Source: Takifugu bimaculatus (taxonomy: Eukaryota > Chordata > Actinopteri > Tetraodontiformes > Tetraodontidae). Taken from it: DNA of 64,000 nucleotides. Location: the NCBI GenBank assembly GCA_004026145.2, contig CP034996.1:3534602-3598601 (forward strand). The letters are read 5' to 3'. Below are positions 44,897-55,460 of this stretch, piece by piece. Within the stretch, counting starts at the first letter, position 1. Each line of letters opens with the position of its first letter. The position numbers and the translations under genes are program-made. The notes beneath the pieces are model-generated. The model did no database searches. It was given only the letters and a program-made list of their open reading frames with translations, and had not been told where the DNA came from.

Positions 44897-46216
44897 AGGG
44901 TTTTATGTCTTCTCAGAGTGCTCCCCTCCCTGATCTTGCCAACAGTCGACCCCCCCCACGGTGGTCCCTGTGCTGAAACCACTATTTAGTTTTCCCCAAT
45001 ATGGATGAGTCACGCTGTCAAATTTGAATTTAGTCTCTTTTACGTCTTTTCAGAGTCATCCAGCTGCCACACCTATGGAGCCGACAGACTTTTACATATT
45101 TACTTGGATGAGTGCTAATTCTGTTCTGTGATTGTCTTCTCAGACCCCCCTAACCCCTCTAACCCTAACCCCCCGTCCCCCACCGCTATTGCTCATGAAC
45201 AAAAGGTCAACCGCAACAATCCACACACCGTCCTCTGGCCTTGGGCTACTCTATTACGTTGAAGCCTATTTGAGAAATACCCAAAACACGAGGACATGTT
45301 TTTATCTTTTAAAACTAAAATCCTTGTTAAAAAACCCAACACACTTTTCTCCTTTTCCAGATTTATGCTCGTCTTGCCATTCCAGACAAGCGGTCCAGGA
45401 CGGCGGCTCTTCACACGCCCACAGACTCTTCTGTGACAACAGTAAGCTTTTTCCTCTGGAATCTTCGTCATGGATGTTGATTCCATGAATGTTAAGAATC
45501 CATTTCATCATAAACAGACTCCTGTCACCCCCCCCCCATGTGGCTGAGTGGTGACCCGTTTTCCCCAACACGCTCTCCTCCATCCAAGGTGACATACGTA
45601 TTCTGCTCCAACTCCATTCAAATTTTGGATTCTTGTTTCCTACAACTTTGACAGTTCTCTATTCTGTCTGATTCAGAAAGTACAGACGCCTCCACAGCCT
45701 CAAATTCCTGCCCAACCCTCCTGCTCCCACCATCCAAAAATCTGATTGTAACATGTATTTGTTACATGTTTTGATGCATTTTTATGATTTCTAAAAAATA
45801 TTATGTCCGAATTTTTGGGGGCTTGGAACGGATGAGGGCAATTACATTGAAACAACTTCTGGAACCAATTAATTTGGTAAGTAGAGGTCCCACTGTACAG
45901 ACAAAACATCAAATCTAATCTCAGATCGAAATCTGCATCGGCTGTAGAACACAGGCAAAAGCTTCAAGCATATCTGAAATCTCAGTATGCTCATGACCAG
46001 GAGTATAAAGTCAAACCAAATATTGGGATGATCCTGATTTTAGACAAAGATATTCATCAGTGTGTCCAGTACGAACGAGCCAACTCTAAAAAGGAAATAG
46101 AGGAATTTCAGCATTCCTGTGAACATCGCCAGTGTTCCTGTAAGCTCCATCGCACGAGCAGCAACATCTCAGTTTGGGGAAGGAATTCCACATGGACCTA
46201 CGCATGTCTGTGCACA
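44897..46216. other. Mostly unassigned region
   Basis: Apart from the exon-like blocks noted for 44702-44896, nothing could be assigned. A CCCCTCTAACCCTAACC tract lies near 45155. Confidence 0.35.
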
Positions 46217-46224
46217 CTGTAGAC

Positions 46225-46883
46225 CAGGGGGGCTCACATGTTTTCAGCATGCGAGCTACTTACAAAATGACCAAGTCAAAGTGACCTACCCACCACAAAA
46301 ATGCAAAACATCTCATTATTTCCAAATGTATTGAGGATTCTTTGTATGTCCAATTTATGTTGATGTACCTCGCATAACCGAATGAGCCAATATTGCTACA
46401 CACACATAATAATTCACTATTAACATCATCTTGTAATGGCCTGAGTTTACTTTAATGACTTGCACTGAACTGAACCAGCCAGGGAGGCGCAGGGAGCGTA
46501 GCTGCTGACAGCCTCAAGCACCCTTCCAGATGTTCATCAGTCATGGTGCAACGCTTTTTGGACTTCATCATCTTCAGGTAGAAAGTAGGTGTTTGCACTG
46601 GCCCATATGAAAGTGATCTGTTTTTGTCTTCTTACTTGGTCCCGCTCCCTCAGTCATTTTGATGACCAGAAGCTTTAGCGGTGGCTTAAAATCAGAGGTA
46701 ATTGGCTGAATAGCTTAGCGCCGTTGTTAGTGCATGAGCGGTGACCTAAAGGTCAAAGTTCAGTTGTCATGTGACTGGCTGCCCTGTATGTCAATCAAGT
46801 GACGGGATGAATGATAGGCTGATATTTTTAATGTCACTCCGCGATCGACCGGTAGATGGCGATTGATGTAATGAGCAGCGCTG
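46225..46883. mobile_element. Non-autonomous hAT element (MITE), 659 bp
   Basis: Starts CAGGGGGGCTCAC and ends GAGCAGCGCTG, degenerate inverted ends of hAT type. Sub-terminal motifs GCGAGCTACTT and GCGATCGACCGGTAGAT are typical of this vertebrate hAT group. It is flanked by an 8-bp target duplication with one mismatch: CTGTAGAC at 46217-46224 and CTGTAGAT at 46884-46891. No transposase is encoded. Confidence 0.8.
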
Positions 46884-47004
46884 CTGTAGATGATGAAGGG
46901 ACGTGGTCGCTGCCCAGGTCCTCATCCGATGGTGACAGGAAGTCATCCGGGACACTGAGATCCTGAAAGATAAGGACTAAATGAGTTCATTTGAATTCTT
47001 TTAT

Positions 47005-47244
47005 TTAGGTCAAACCGTTCTGTTCAATTACTGAATAGATAGATAGAAAAATAAAAAATGCCAACATTTGTAGACACGGTAAACACACCGGTCTTTCCTC
47101 GTCTCCCACCGTAGTCGCAGTGAAGCCAAGCGCTATAAATGCTTCGTCATATTTCCTCGTCTGAGCTTTCGGGAGACTTTCGTTTGTCTCATTATCTCCG
47201 TCTCTCTCCGCCTTTCTTTTCATCACTGTTAAGTATTTTTTCAT
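47005..47244 (-). pseudogene. BED-type zinc-finger fragment of a hAT-like gene
   Basis: The minus strand reads RKYDEAFIALGFTATTVGDE then RPVCLPCLQMLA. This is the start of the N-terminal zinc finger seen in ZBED/SCAND3-like hAT proteins (CxxC pair present; the His half is missing). It ends after MLA in non-homologous sequence. Confidence 0.6.
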
Positions 47245-47269
47245 GGTCTCTTGAGGGTTTGTTCACTGC

Positions 47270-49525
47270 ACTTCATATCTCTCTGTGCTGCTCTGTGCTG
47301 CTCTGCGCTGCTCTGTGCTGCTCTGTGAGGCTCTGTGCTGCTCTGTGAGGCTCTGTGAGGCTCTGTGCTGCTCTGTGCTGCTCTGTGCTGTGCTGCTCTG
47401 TGCTGCTCTGTGCTGTGCTGCTCTGTGAGGCTCTGTGCTGCTCTGTGAGGCTCTGTGCTGCTCTGTGAGGCTCTGTGAGGCTCTGTGCTGCTCTGTGCTG
47501 CTCTGTGCTGTGCTGCTCTGTGAGGCTCTGTGAGGCTCTCTGCTGCTCTGTGCTGCTCTGTGCTGTGCTGCTCTGTGCTGCTCTGTGAGGCTCTGTGCTG
47601 CTCTGTGAGGCTCTGTGCTGCTCTGTGAGGCTCTGTGAGGCTCTGTGCTGCTCTGTGCTGTGCTGCTCTGTGCTGCTCTGTGAGGCTCTGTGCTGCTCTG
47701 TGAGGCTCTGTGCTGCTCTGTGCTGCTCTGTGCTGTGCTGCTCTGTGCTGCTCTGTGAGGCTCCTTGCTGCTCTGTGCTGCTCTGTGCTGCTCTGTGAGG
47801 CTCTGTGCTGCTCTGTACTGCTCTGTGCTGCTCTGTGAGGCTCCTTGCTGCTCTGTGCTGCTCTGTGCTGGTGTGTACTGCTCTGTGCTGCTCTGTGCTG
47901 CTCTGTGAGGCTCTGTGCTGTGCTGCTCTGTGAGGCTCTGTGCTGCTCTGTGCTGCTCTGTGCTGCTCTGTGCTGCTCTGTGAGGCTCTGTGCTGGTGTG
48001 TGCTCTGCTGCTCTGTGCTGCTCTGTGAGGCTCTGTGCTGGTGTGTGCTCTGCTGCTCTGTGCTGCTCTGCGCTGCTCTGCGCTGCTCTGTGCTGGTGTG
48101 TGCTGCTCTGTGCTGGTGTGTGTGCTGCTCTGTGCTGCTCTGCTGCTCTGTGCTGCTCTGTGCTGCTCTGTGCTGGTGTGTGCTGCTCTGTGCTGGTGTG
48201 TGCTGCTCTGTGCTGCTCTGTGCTGTGCTGCTCTGTGAGGCTCTGTGCTGCTCTGTGAGGCTCCTTGCTGCTCTGTGCTGCTCTGTGCTGCTCTGTGAGG
48301 CTCTGTGCTGCTCTGTACTGCTCTGTGCTGCTCTGTGAGGCTCTGTGCTGCTCTGTGCTGCTCTGTGAGGCTCCTTGCTGCTCTGTGCTGCTCTGTGAGG
48401 CTCTGTGCTGCTCTGTGAGGCTCCTTGCTGCTCTGTGCTGCTCTGTGAGGCTCCTTGCTGCTCTGTGCTGCTCTGTGCTGCTCTGTACTGCTCTGTGTTG
48501 CTCTGTGAGGCTCTGTGCTGCTTTGTGAGGCTCCTGGCTGCTCTGTGAGGCTCTCTGCTGCTCTGTACTGCTCTGTGCTGCTCTGTGCTGCTCTGTGAGG
48601 CTCCTTGCTGCTCTGTACTGCTCTGTGCTGCTCTGTGAGGCTCTGTGCTGTGCTGCTCTGTGAGGCTCTGTGCTGTGCTGCTCTGTGAGGCTCTGTGCTG
48701 CTCTGTGCTGCTCTGTGCTGGTGTGTGCTGCTCTGTGCTGTGCTGCTCTGTGAGGCTCCTTGCTGCTCTGTGCTGCTCTGTGCTGCTCTGTGCTGCTCTG
48801 TGAGGCTCTGTGCTGCTCTGTACTGCTCTGTGCTGCTCTGTGAGGCTCTGTGCTGCTCTGTGCTGCTCTGTGAGGCTCCTTGCTGCTCTGTGCTGGTCTG
48901 TGAGGCTCTGTGCTGCTCTGTACTGCTCTGTGCTGCTCTGTGAGGCTCCTTGCTGCTTTGTGCTGCTCTGTGAGGCTCCTCGCTGCTCTGTGCTGCTCTG
49001 TGCTGCTCTGTACTGCTCTGTGCTGCTCTGTGAGGCTCTGTGCTGCTCTGTGAGGCTCCTTGCTGCTCTGTGAGGCTCTGTGCTGCTCTGTACTGCTCTG
49101 TGCTGCTCTGTGAGGCTCCTTGCTGCTCTGTGCTGCTCTGTGCTGCTCTGTACTGCTCTGTGCTGCTCTGTGAGGCTCTGTGCTGCTCTGTACTGCTCTG
49201 TGCTGCTCTGTGAGGCTCTGTGCTGCTCTGTGCTGCTCTGTGAGGCTCTGTGCTGGTGTGTGCTCTGCTGCTCTGTGAGGCTCTGTGCTGCTCTGCGCTG
49301 CTCTGTGAGGCTCTGTGCTGGTGTGTGCTCTGCTGCTCTGTGCTGCTCTGTGAGGCTCTGTGCTGCTCTGCGCTGCTCTGTTCTGGTGTGTGCTGCTCTG
49401 TGCTGGTGTGTGCTGCTCTGTGCTGCTCTGTGAGGCTCTGTGCTGCTCTGTGAGGCTCTGTGCTGCTCTGTGAGGCTCTGTGCTGCTCTGTGCTGCTCTG
49501 CGCTGCTCTGTGCTGCTCTGTGAGT
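47270..49525. repeat. 2.25-kb decamer array (CTCTGTGCTG)n
   Basis: About 225 decamers, with CTCTGTGAGG, CTCCTTGCTG, CTCTGTACTG and CTGGTGTGTG variants. The consensus decamer lacks stop codons in all six frames, so long open frames are an automatic result. It replaces the C-terminal part of the pogo transposase gene. Confidence 0.96.
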
Positions 49526-50387
49526 TTGTAGAGTTTGTTTTGGTGATCGCTGCTTCCACAGAATCTGGGATGTGGGCCCTCATGCTATCCAAAACAAGCA
49601 GTGCTTTTTTCCGGTGAAAAACTCCTCCTGCGCGCTTGCTGTAGCACTCCGTTAACCATTCCTTCATCAGGCCTTCCATCATCCACCCTTTGGTGTTAAC
49701 TCTGACCACTATGCCACTAAAAATCCCCAGTGGTGGAAGTTGTTGTCCGGATGCCGTGCATGCCCGAACGCAGGTGAAGTGCGTTCTCTCGTGGCCTGTT
49801 GTTTTCAACAACACAGATGATGCGCCTGTCTTGTTAACAGTCCTGGTCAGAGGCAGAGCAAACGTCAAAGGTGCTTCGTCCATATTTATTATGTCGTCTG
49901 GTCCGATGGAGTGTTCTTGGATCTTTGTTTCAACGAATTTGTGGAAGTTTTTAATGTTTTCCTGATAGTCAGGGGGGAGTTCCTGACAGAGAGTGGTCCG
50001 TGTCCTGATGGACAGGTTTTTACGTTTCATCAATCTGAAACACCATGACGGCCCCGCTTTGAAATCTTCAATATTCATTTCGCGTGCGATTGTTTTGGCT
50101 TTAAGTCGGATCTGTAGAGTGGAAACACCTCGGCCACCTGCTCGCTGTGTGTTCACCCAGTCCTCCAGGACATTTTCAAGTTCAGCCCACCTGCTTTGAT
50201 GTCCCCTGAAAGCTTTTTTCGACTTTGGGCATTGCATTAGCTCCTCCCGCTGCCGCCTCCAACGTCTCACCATACATTCATTAACGCTAAGCTTGCGTGC
50301 AGCAGCGCGGTTTCCTTCCTGGCTAGCTAGATCAATGGCCTTCAACTTAAAACCTGCATCATACGAACTTCTTCGTGTGGGTTCCAT
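49526..50387 (-). pseudogene. pogo/Tigger-type transposase, N-terminal part joined to a decamer array
   Basis: The minus strand starts MEPTRRSSYDAGFKLKAIDL (an in-frame ATG at 50414 is also possible). A Brinker/CENP-B-like helix-turn-helix region (AARKLSVNECMVRRWRRQRE, then a second around WVNTQRAGGRGVS) is followed by the DDE domain with the first two catalytic Asp blocks, INMDEAP (about residue 170) and LVLDSMRAH (about residue 270). The third acidic block is absent: after ITKTNSTNSQ the frame runs into the decamer array and stops at 47241, giving a 1,057-codon open frame. The frame is intact up to the break. No 3-prime inverted repeat was found. Confidence 0.85.
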
Positions 50388-50587
50388 GATGAAGGGGCGA
50401 GGATTTGAAAACAATTAACAGTTGGTAATTTGTCGTCCATGTTCTATCTGCTAAAGAAAAAGTAGCGTTTTCTTCTTTGCATTGATTTTTCTTAGTTTTG
50501 ATTCTAGTTCCGATTAGAGCGCCCCTAGCGGTGGAAGAAAAATCCATAAATAAGCTGCATCATAGAATAAGCCGCAGTGTTTAAAGT

Positions 50588-50628
50588 TTAGGAAAAAAGT
50601 AGCGGCTTATAGTCCGGAAAATACGGTA
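50588..50628. repeat. Terminal inverted repeat of the pogo-like element
   Basis: GCGGCTTATAGTCCGGAAAA then TACGGTA is the known end motif of a pogo-like group, lying 200 bp upstream of the transposase start and ending in TA, the expected target. The partner end is missing. Confidence 0.65.
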
Positions 50629-50629
50629 A

Positions 50630-50868
50630 CTTGGAGTCGGTGTGCAACTACGCAAAAACGATGTGGGACTCCGTAGCATTCTCTGGTCCCCTCCCCAACC
50701 TGGCCAGCGATGAGATGTTTAGCCGCATGTCGTCGCTCCGTCGCTGGCTGTCACGGTGGTGCCCCGAAAACCAGGTGGCCTTTGTAGACAGTTGGAGCAC
50801 TTTTTGGGGGAAACCTGGTCTGATTAGGAGAGACGGTGTCCATCCCACTATCATAGAGGGCCATAAAA
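50630..50868 (+). pseudogene. L2 ORF1 esterase fragment
   Basis: The plus strand reads VCNYAKTMWDSVAFSGPLPN to LIRRDGVHPT, matching the C-terminal third of the L2 ORF1 at 11.3-11.5 kb. It breaks off just after the block V His motif. Confidence 0.92.
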
Positions 50869-51161
50869 CAGCTATTCTGCAAGCTCCGAAACCAGACTAC
50901 AAAGCAAATGATGTCCTTTTTAGGACTAATTATTGTTGCAACTGGGTGCCAAATTATGCTGAAATTACAGCACCGTTGCAAACATTGATGTATGATAACT
51001 TAAAAATGACTTCTCCACTAAATTGGACTGAAAATGCAGAAACGGCCTTCTGTGACATGAAGCAAGCCTTGGTGTGGAGCACAGCTTTAGCTTTGCCAGA
51101 TTACAGCAAACCTTTGGTTCAGATGGTTGATGGCACAGGACATTTGATGACCTCAGTCTGA
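50869..51161 (+). pseudogene. Retroviral/LTR-element pol fragment (RT connection to RNase H)
   Basis: In the same frame as the preceding L2 piece, the plus strand encodes a pol segment: CNWVPNYAEITAPLQTL, then PLNWTENAETAFCDMKQAL and ALALPDYSKPLV. This is the thumb/connection region leading into RNase H of endogenous retrovirus or Gypsy-type polymerases. There are no active-site residues, LTRs or gag/env nearby; it is a dead fragment. Confidence 0.75.
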
Positions 51162-51225
51162 GCTCAACAGTGGAGCTAAAATGAAGCCAATAGCATATTT
51201 CTCCTCTAAACTTGACTCTGTAGCA

Positions 51226-52500
51226 CAGGGGTCACCAACCTTTTTGAGACGGAGAGCTACTTCCTGGGTCCTGAATCATGTGAAGGGCTACCAGTCTGAT
51301 ACACACTTCTGAAATAGCCAATTTGCTCAATTTACCTTTAACTAAATGTCATTATTAATAGTTAATGATATTCATCTCTGCAAAGACACTGATAATGTTA
51401 ATGATTTCTCACAATCAATATCAACGATGATTTAACAAGATCGGGAACAGATTAATATCAATATGCAACACTTTATTTCTAGATTTTGTCTTAGTGCAAG
51501 TGTTTTTCAAATTGAAATAAATGTTCAAACCATTTTAAAATGATCACTTCTCCAACAGTCCTAGGAAATCACAATGTCCCATTTTTACCAGCCACTGACA
51601 TTTTTAACAAATCATGAATTACTTTGCACCACGTTTGTACAAATAATAAATCATGTAAAATACAAAAATAAACTTTCAGATTTTAAAATAAATCTGATTA
51701 CGTTTTGAACTTCATACTTCAGTCTGCAGATTTTTTCACATGAACATTTTAACATAAACAATTGTTCCATTTTACAAACACATGTAACAAATTCTGAAGG
51801 AGACACCAAATCTGGTGTCCGTTTCTTTGTCCGTTGGGGGGAAGCCTGGCGTTGCTGCGGTTACCAGTGTGTTGTCCTCTGGTGGGGAACTTGACAGTGC
51901 AGCTCTGAGTGAGTCTGGCAGATGTGCAGCATCCAGGCTGAAGGTTGCACTGAACTGCTGAGCAATGCATGATATGTCCACCTTCATGAAAGGGTTAGAA
52001 ATGAAGGACACACATGGCTCAAGCTGATCCAGGTCCCAAAACCTGTTCTCAAACTCTTGCCCAAGTCTTTTTATGAGCTGAGAGCCCTTTTCTGCGCTTT
52101 AGTCCAAAGCCTCACATGCAGAAGCGTTGTCTCTCAGCACCATCTGCACAGAGAGGAAGTGCAGCACCTTTTGTCTGTAAATGCACAGAGAAAATGTTCA
52201 TCTTGGCTTTAGATGCATTTACAGCACTGATCCTCTCAGCAACAGTCTCACCTTTGCCTTGCAGCTCCCAGTTCAAACTGTTCCGTTTCCCAGTAATGTC
52301 CGTTAAAAATGCAAGGTCCAGTGTCCAGCCAGTGTCCTCCAGCAGCGCGGCGTCTTCCCCTCTGGACTGCATGAACTCTTTTATTTCACTCAAAAGGGAC
52401 AAAAAAGGAAGCAAAATCCGTCCCCTGCTGAGCCATCGGATTTCTGTGTGTAGGAGCAGGTCACCATATTCAGTTGGCAGCTCCACTGGGGAACAATTTG
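51226..52500 (-). mobile_element. hAT element 3-prime part with transposase remnant
   Basis: Begins at 51226 with CAGGGGTCACCAACC, a hAT inverted-repeat end. Minus-strand coding pieces of a ZBED5/SCAND3-like transposase follow: EYGDLLLHTEIRWLSRGRIL, FMQSRGEDAALLEDTGWTLD and AKMNIFSVHLQTK (52112-52486), then FISNPFMKVDISCIAQQFSA (51772-52011), with frame breaks between. The N-terminal part and the other inverted repeat are missing. Confidence 0.78.
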
Positions 52501-53387
52501 AAAATATCCTGTTGAAATTATTCTGATTAAAAATAAAATTGGCACGCTGATTCCAAAATTACAGTCATTCCCCCCCAGCCCGTCAAGTTTTGAAAGCTTC
52601 TCCTCCAGATCAGCAAATTTCCCCTAATGAGCTGGAGTCAGACTGGCCAGCTGATGACAACTGGATCAGCTCCGTTGGTGCCGTCACCATTAAGAGGTGT
52701 GTGCAGCCCCCAAAAGGTCAGAACTGTCAATATCCTATAGGGACACTTTGAACCAGAGGGGATGCTATAGATCAGGGGTGGGGAACCTTTTTCATATCGA
52801 GGGCCATTTCAATTTTTATAAAGTCCTCCGAGGGCCATACTATTATGAACACATAGGGATGCAAAAAAAAGTCTATAACCACTGTTACTAAGTCTCATGA
52901 TTACTGCATTTGAGTTTGAATTATTTATTTAGCACACATGCATATAAAATCACCAAAAAAAATAGAATAAAATGACAAACAAGTAAAATATGTTTTCATG
53001 GTCATACAAAACAATAAAAAAAAAGGTGCAGAGTTGAGGCAAGAGACCCGTAAGGGCCTGTTCGAGGCCTCTACTTACAAAAACTGCAATACAACAAGAT
53101 AATCAAGAAAATAAATGAAAAGAAAGAAAGATAAAGACAATAATAATAACAACTAGAAATCACTCGGAGAGCGCAGACCTCCGCCAAGCGCAACAATTCC
53201 TGGCATATTGTGATTTCCACCATAAATATTAGTCCCACATATACTTTGACTACATATTTAGATTCCTTGACCATAAAAACATACCGTTAGCCACTGGAAT
53301 CATAACAATATATGTCTTAGTTCAATAGTTATTCACGAAAAAAAATTCACCCTTTGAAACAATTTTACTTTGTCCGGCGCGAGCGCC

Positions 53388-53585
53388 TCAGCGGCGGCTA
53401 CGAGGCGCGTTCACGAACTCTCCTTCGGCGTGAGGTTTCAGCTTCGTGGCTATTAATTCACTCACCACACAACTTGCACGCGTAATATTCTCTCTGTCGG
53501 TACATGGTCGTGTGAAAGCTGCTTGTTGAGCCTCCAAACGCCGACGAAGAGCGTTAATTTTATCGAAACTCATCTGTCCTTTCAA
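53388..53585 (-). pseudogene. hAT transposase fragment
   Basis: Minus-strand residues RRRLEAQQAAFTRP and ENITRASCVVSELIATKLKP then HAEGEFV match the region downstream of the zinc finger in SCAND3/ZBED-type hAT proteins. It is about 65 residues of a protein that should have about 600. Confidence 0.7.
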
Positions 53586-53650
53586 CTCGCCGAGTTTAGC
53601 GTGTTTCGCTAAGCATTTTTCGTCCGTGTCAATCAGTCCAGCCCACTACG

Positions 53651-55179
53651 TACAGTCATGGCCAAAAGTTTTGAGAATGACACAACTATTAATTTATACA
53701 AAGTCTGCAGTTTCAATTTTTATAATGGAAATTTGTATATACTCCAGAATGTTATGAGGAGTGATCCACTCAACTGCAATCATTTGCATAGTCCCTATTT
53801 GCCTTGAAAATGAACTTTATCACTAAAACCACATTTCCACTGCATTTCAGCCCTGCCACAAAAGGACCAGCTAACATAATTTCAATGAAACACAGGTGTC
53901 ACACACATTAACACAGGTGTGGGTGTTCATGAGGACAAGGCTGGAGATCAATCTCAGGATTGAGTGACTTGACACTTGTTCCTCATCTGTTAGTCATGGT
54001 TACCAGCAAAGAAACACGTGCAGCCATCATTGCATTGCACAAAAAGGGCCTAACAGGGAAGTTTATTGCAGCGACTAAGATTGCACCTCAGTCAACCGTG
54101 TATAGGATTATCAAGAACTTCAAGGAGAGAGGTTCAATTGATGCCAAACAGGCTCCAGGGCGCCCAAGAAAGTCCAGCAAGCGGCAGGACCGTCTCCTGA
54201 AGTTGTTTCAGCTACGGGATCGGGCCACCACCAGTACAGAGCTTGCTCAGAAATGGCAGCAGGCAGGTGTGAGTGCATCTGCACGCACAGTAAGGCGAAG
54301 ACTTTTGGAGGAAGGCCTGGTGTCAAGGAGGGCAGCAAAGAAGCCACTTCTCTCCAGCAAAAACATCAGGGACAGACTGATATTCTGCAGAAGTTACAAG
54401 GACTGGACTGCTGAGGACTGGGGTAAAGTCATTTTCTCTGATGAATCCCCTTTCCGATTGTTTGGGGCATCTGGAAGAAGGCTTGTTCGGAGAAGACGAG
54501 GTGAGCGCTACCATCGGTCTTGTCTCATGCCAACAGTGAAGCATCCTGAGACCATTCATGTGTGGGGTTGCTTTTCGGTCAAGGGAGTGGGCTCTCTCAC
54601 AATCTTGCCTAAAAACACAGCGATGAACAAAGAATGGTACCAGAACATCCTCCGAGAGCAACTTCTCCCAACCATCCAGGGGCAATTTGGTGATGAAGAA
54701 TGCCTTTTCCAGCATGATGGAGCACCTTGCCATAAAGCAAAGGTCATAACAAAATGGCTTAGGGAACAAAACATTAAGATTTTGGGCCCTTGGCCAGGAA
54801 ACTCTCCAGATCTTAATCCCATTGAGAACTTGTGGTCAATCCTCAAGAGGCGGGTGGACAATCAAAAACCCACAAATTCTGACAAACTCCAAGCATTGAT
54901 TATGCAAGAATGGACGGCCATCAGTCAGGATTTGGTTCAGAAGTTGATCGACAGCATGCCAGGGAGAATTGCAGAGGTCTTGAAAAAGAAGGGTCAACAC
55001 TGCAAATATTGACCTATTGCATGTAATTCTCAATAAAAGCTTTTGATACTTCTAATTGCTTCTAATTGTATGTCATTATACCATAGAAACATCTGGCAAA
55101 CACCTAAAAACCCTGAAGGAACAGACTTTGTGAAAATGTAATATTTGTGTCATTCTCAAAACTTTTGGCCATGACTGTA
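53651..55179 (+). mobile_element. Complete Tc1/mariner element
   Basis: Inverted repeats identical over 33 bp (53653-53685 and 55145-55177, starting CAGTCATGGCCAAAAG) flanked by the TA duplication (53651-53652 and 55178-55179). It encloses one intact transposase gene with a polyadenylation motif (AATAAA, 55031-55036). The perfect ends and open frame indicate very recent insertion. It lies inside the hAT element at 52773-55460. Confidence 0.96.
53996..55012 (+). CDS. Intact Tc1/mariner transposase, DD35E spacing
   Basis: Cut-and-paste transposase of 338 residues; an ATG at 53960 would add 12. The start at 53996 (MVTSKETRAAI) fits the family's usual N-terminus and length (about 340). Order: paired-like double helix-turn-helix DNA-binding domain (residues about 1-110), with the AT-hook-like GRPRK at 55-59 between its halves, then the DDE domain. 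Catalytic acids are D149 (VIFSDESPF), D241 (FQHDGAPCH) and E277 (SPDLNPIENLW). There are 35 residues between D241 and E277, against 34 in Tc1 and Sleeping Beauty, because of the extra residue in GPWPGN. No stop or frameshift. A DD35E group, named Traveler, has been described in vertebrates; membership here is inferred from spacing only. Confidence 0.95.
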   Translation: MVTSKETRAAIIALHKKGLTGKFIAATKIAPQSTVYRIIKNFKERGSIDAKQAPGRPRKSSKRQDRLLKLFQLRDRATTSTELAQKWQQAGVSASARTVRRRLLEEGLVSRRAAKKPLLSSKNIRDRLIFCRSYKDWTAEDWGKVIFSDESPFRLFGASGRRLVRRRRGERYHRSCLMPTVKHPETIHVWGCFSVKGVGSLTILPKNTAMNKEWYQNILREQLLPTIQGQFGDEECLFQHDGAPCHKAKVITKWLREQNIKILGPWPGNSPDLNPIENLWSILKRRVDNQKPTNSDKLQALIMQEWTAISQDLVQKLIDSMPGRIAEVLKKKGQHCKY

Positions 55180-55460
55180 CATCACATGCTGTGTTCACTG
55201 ACCCTGACCTTGACTCGGACATAACATAACCGTCTGTTTTATCTCAGAAAACGGGAAAATATTTCCTCATTACGAAAGAAATTTCAGGATACGAAAGGCA
55301 AAAATACGCTACCGCTGCTACTCGCAGCTCGCGGAGTTTAGCGAACGGTCCCACTGTATAAGTGCACATATAAAATATAAAAATCTTATTGCGTTGCGGG
55401 CCGGTAGAAATGGTCTCGTAGGCCGTATACGGCCCGGCGGCCGGGGGTTCCCCACCCCTG

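Larger units (their letters stand above)
52773..55460. mobile_element. hAT element with 15-bp inverted repeats, interrupted by a Tc1 element
   Basis: Ends are perfect 15-bp inverted repeats (CAGGGGTGGGGAACC at 52773, its complement at 55446-55460) flanked by a perfect 8-bp target duplication CTATAGAT at 52765-52772 and 55461-55468. Removing the nested Tc1 insertion leaves about 1.16 kb. It encodes only a shard of transposase (53388-53585, minus), so it is a non-autonomous internal-deletion derivative. Confidence 0.92.

Noticed and set aside
47241..49523. Long open frames on both strands of the decamer array as coding
   Set aside because: The consensus decamer contains no stop in any frame, so long frames arise by construction. 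Plus-strand frames are pure Cys/Leu/Ala/Ser/Val repeats.
54120..54861. Minus-strand open frames inside the Tc1 element
   Set aside because: Shadow frames of the transposase gene.
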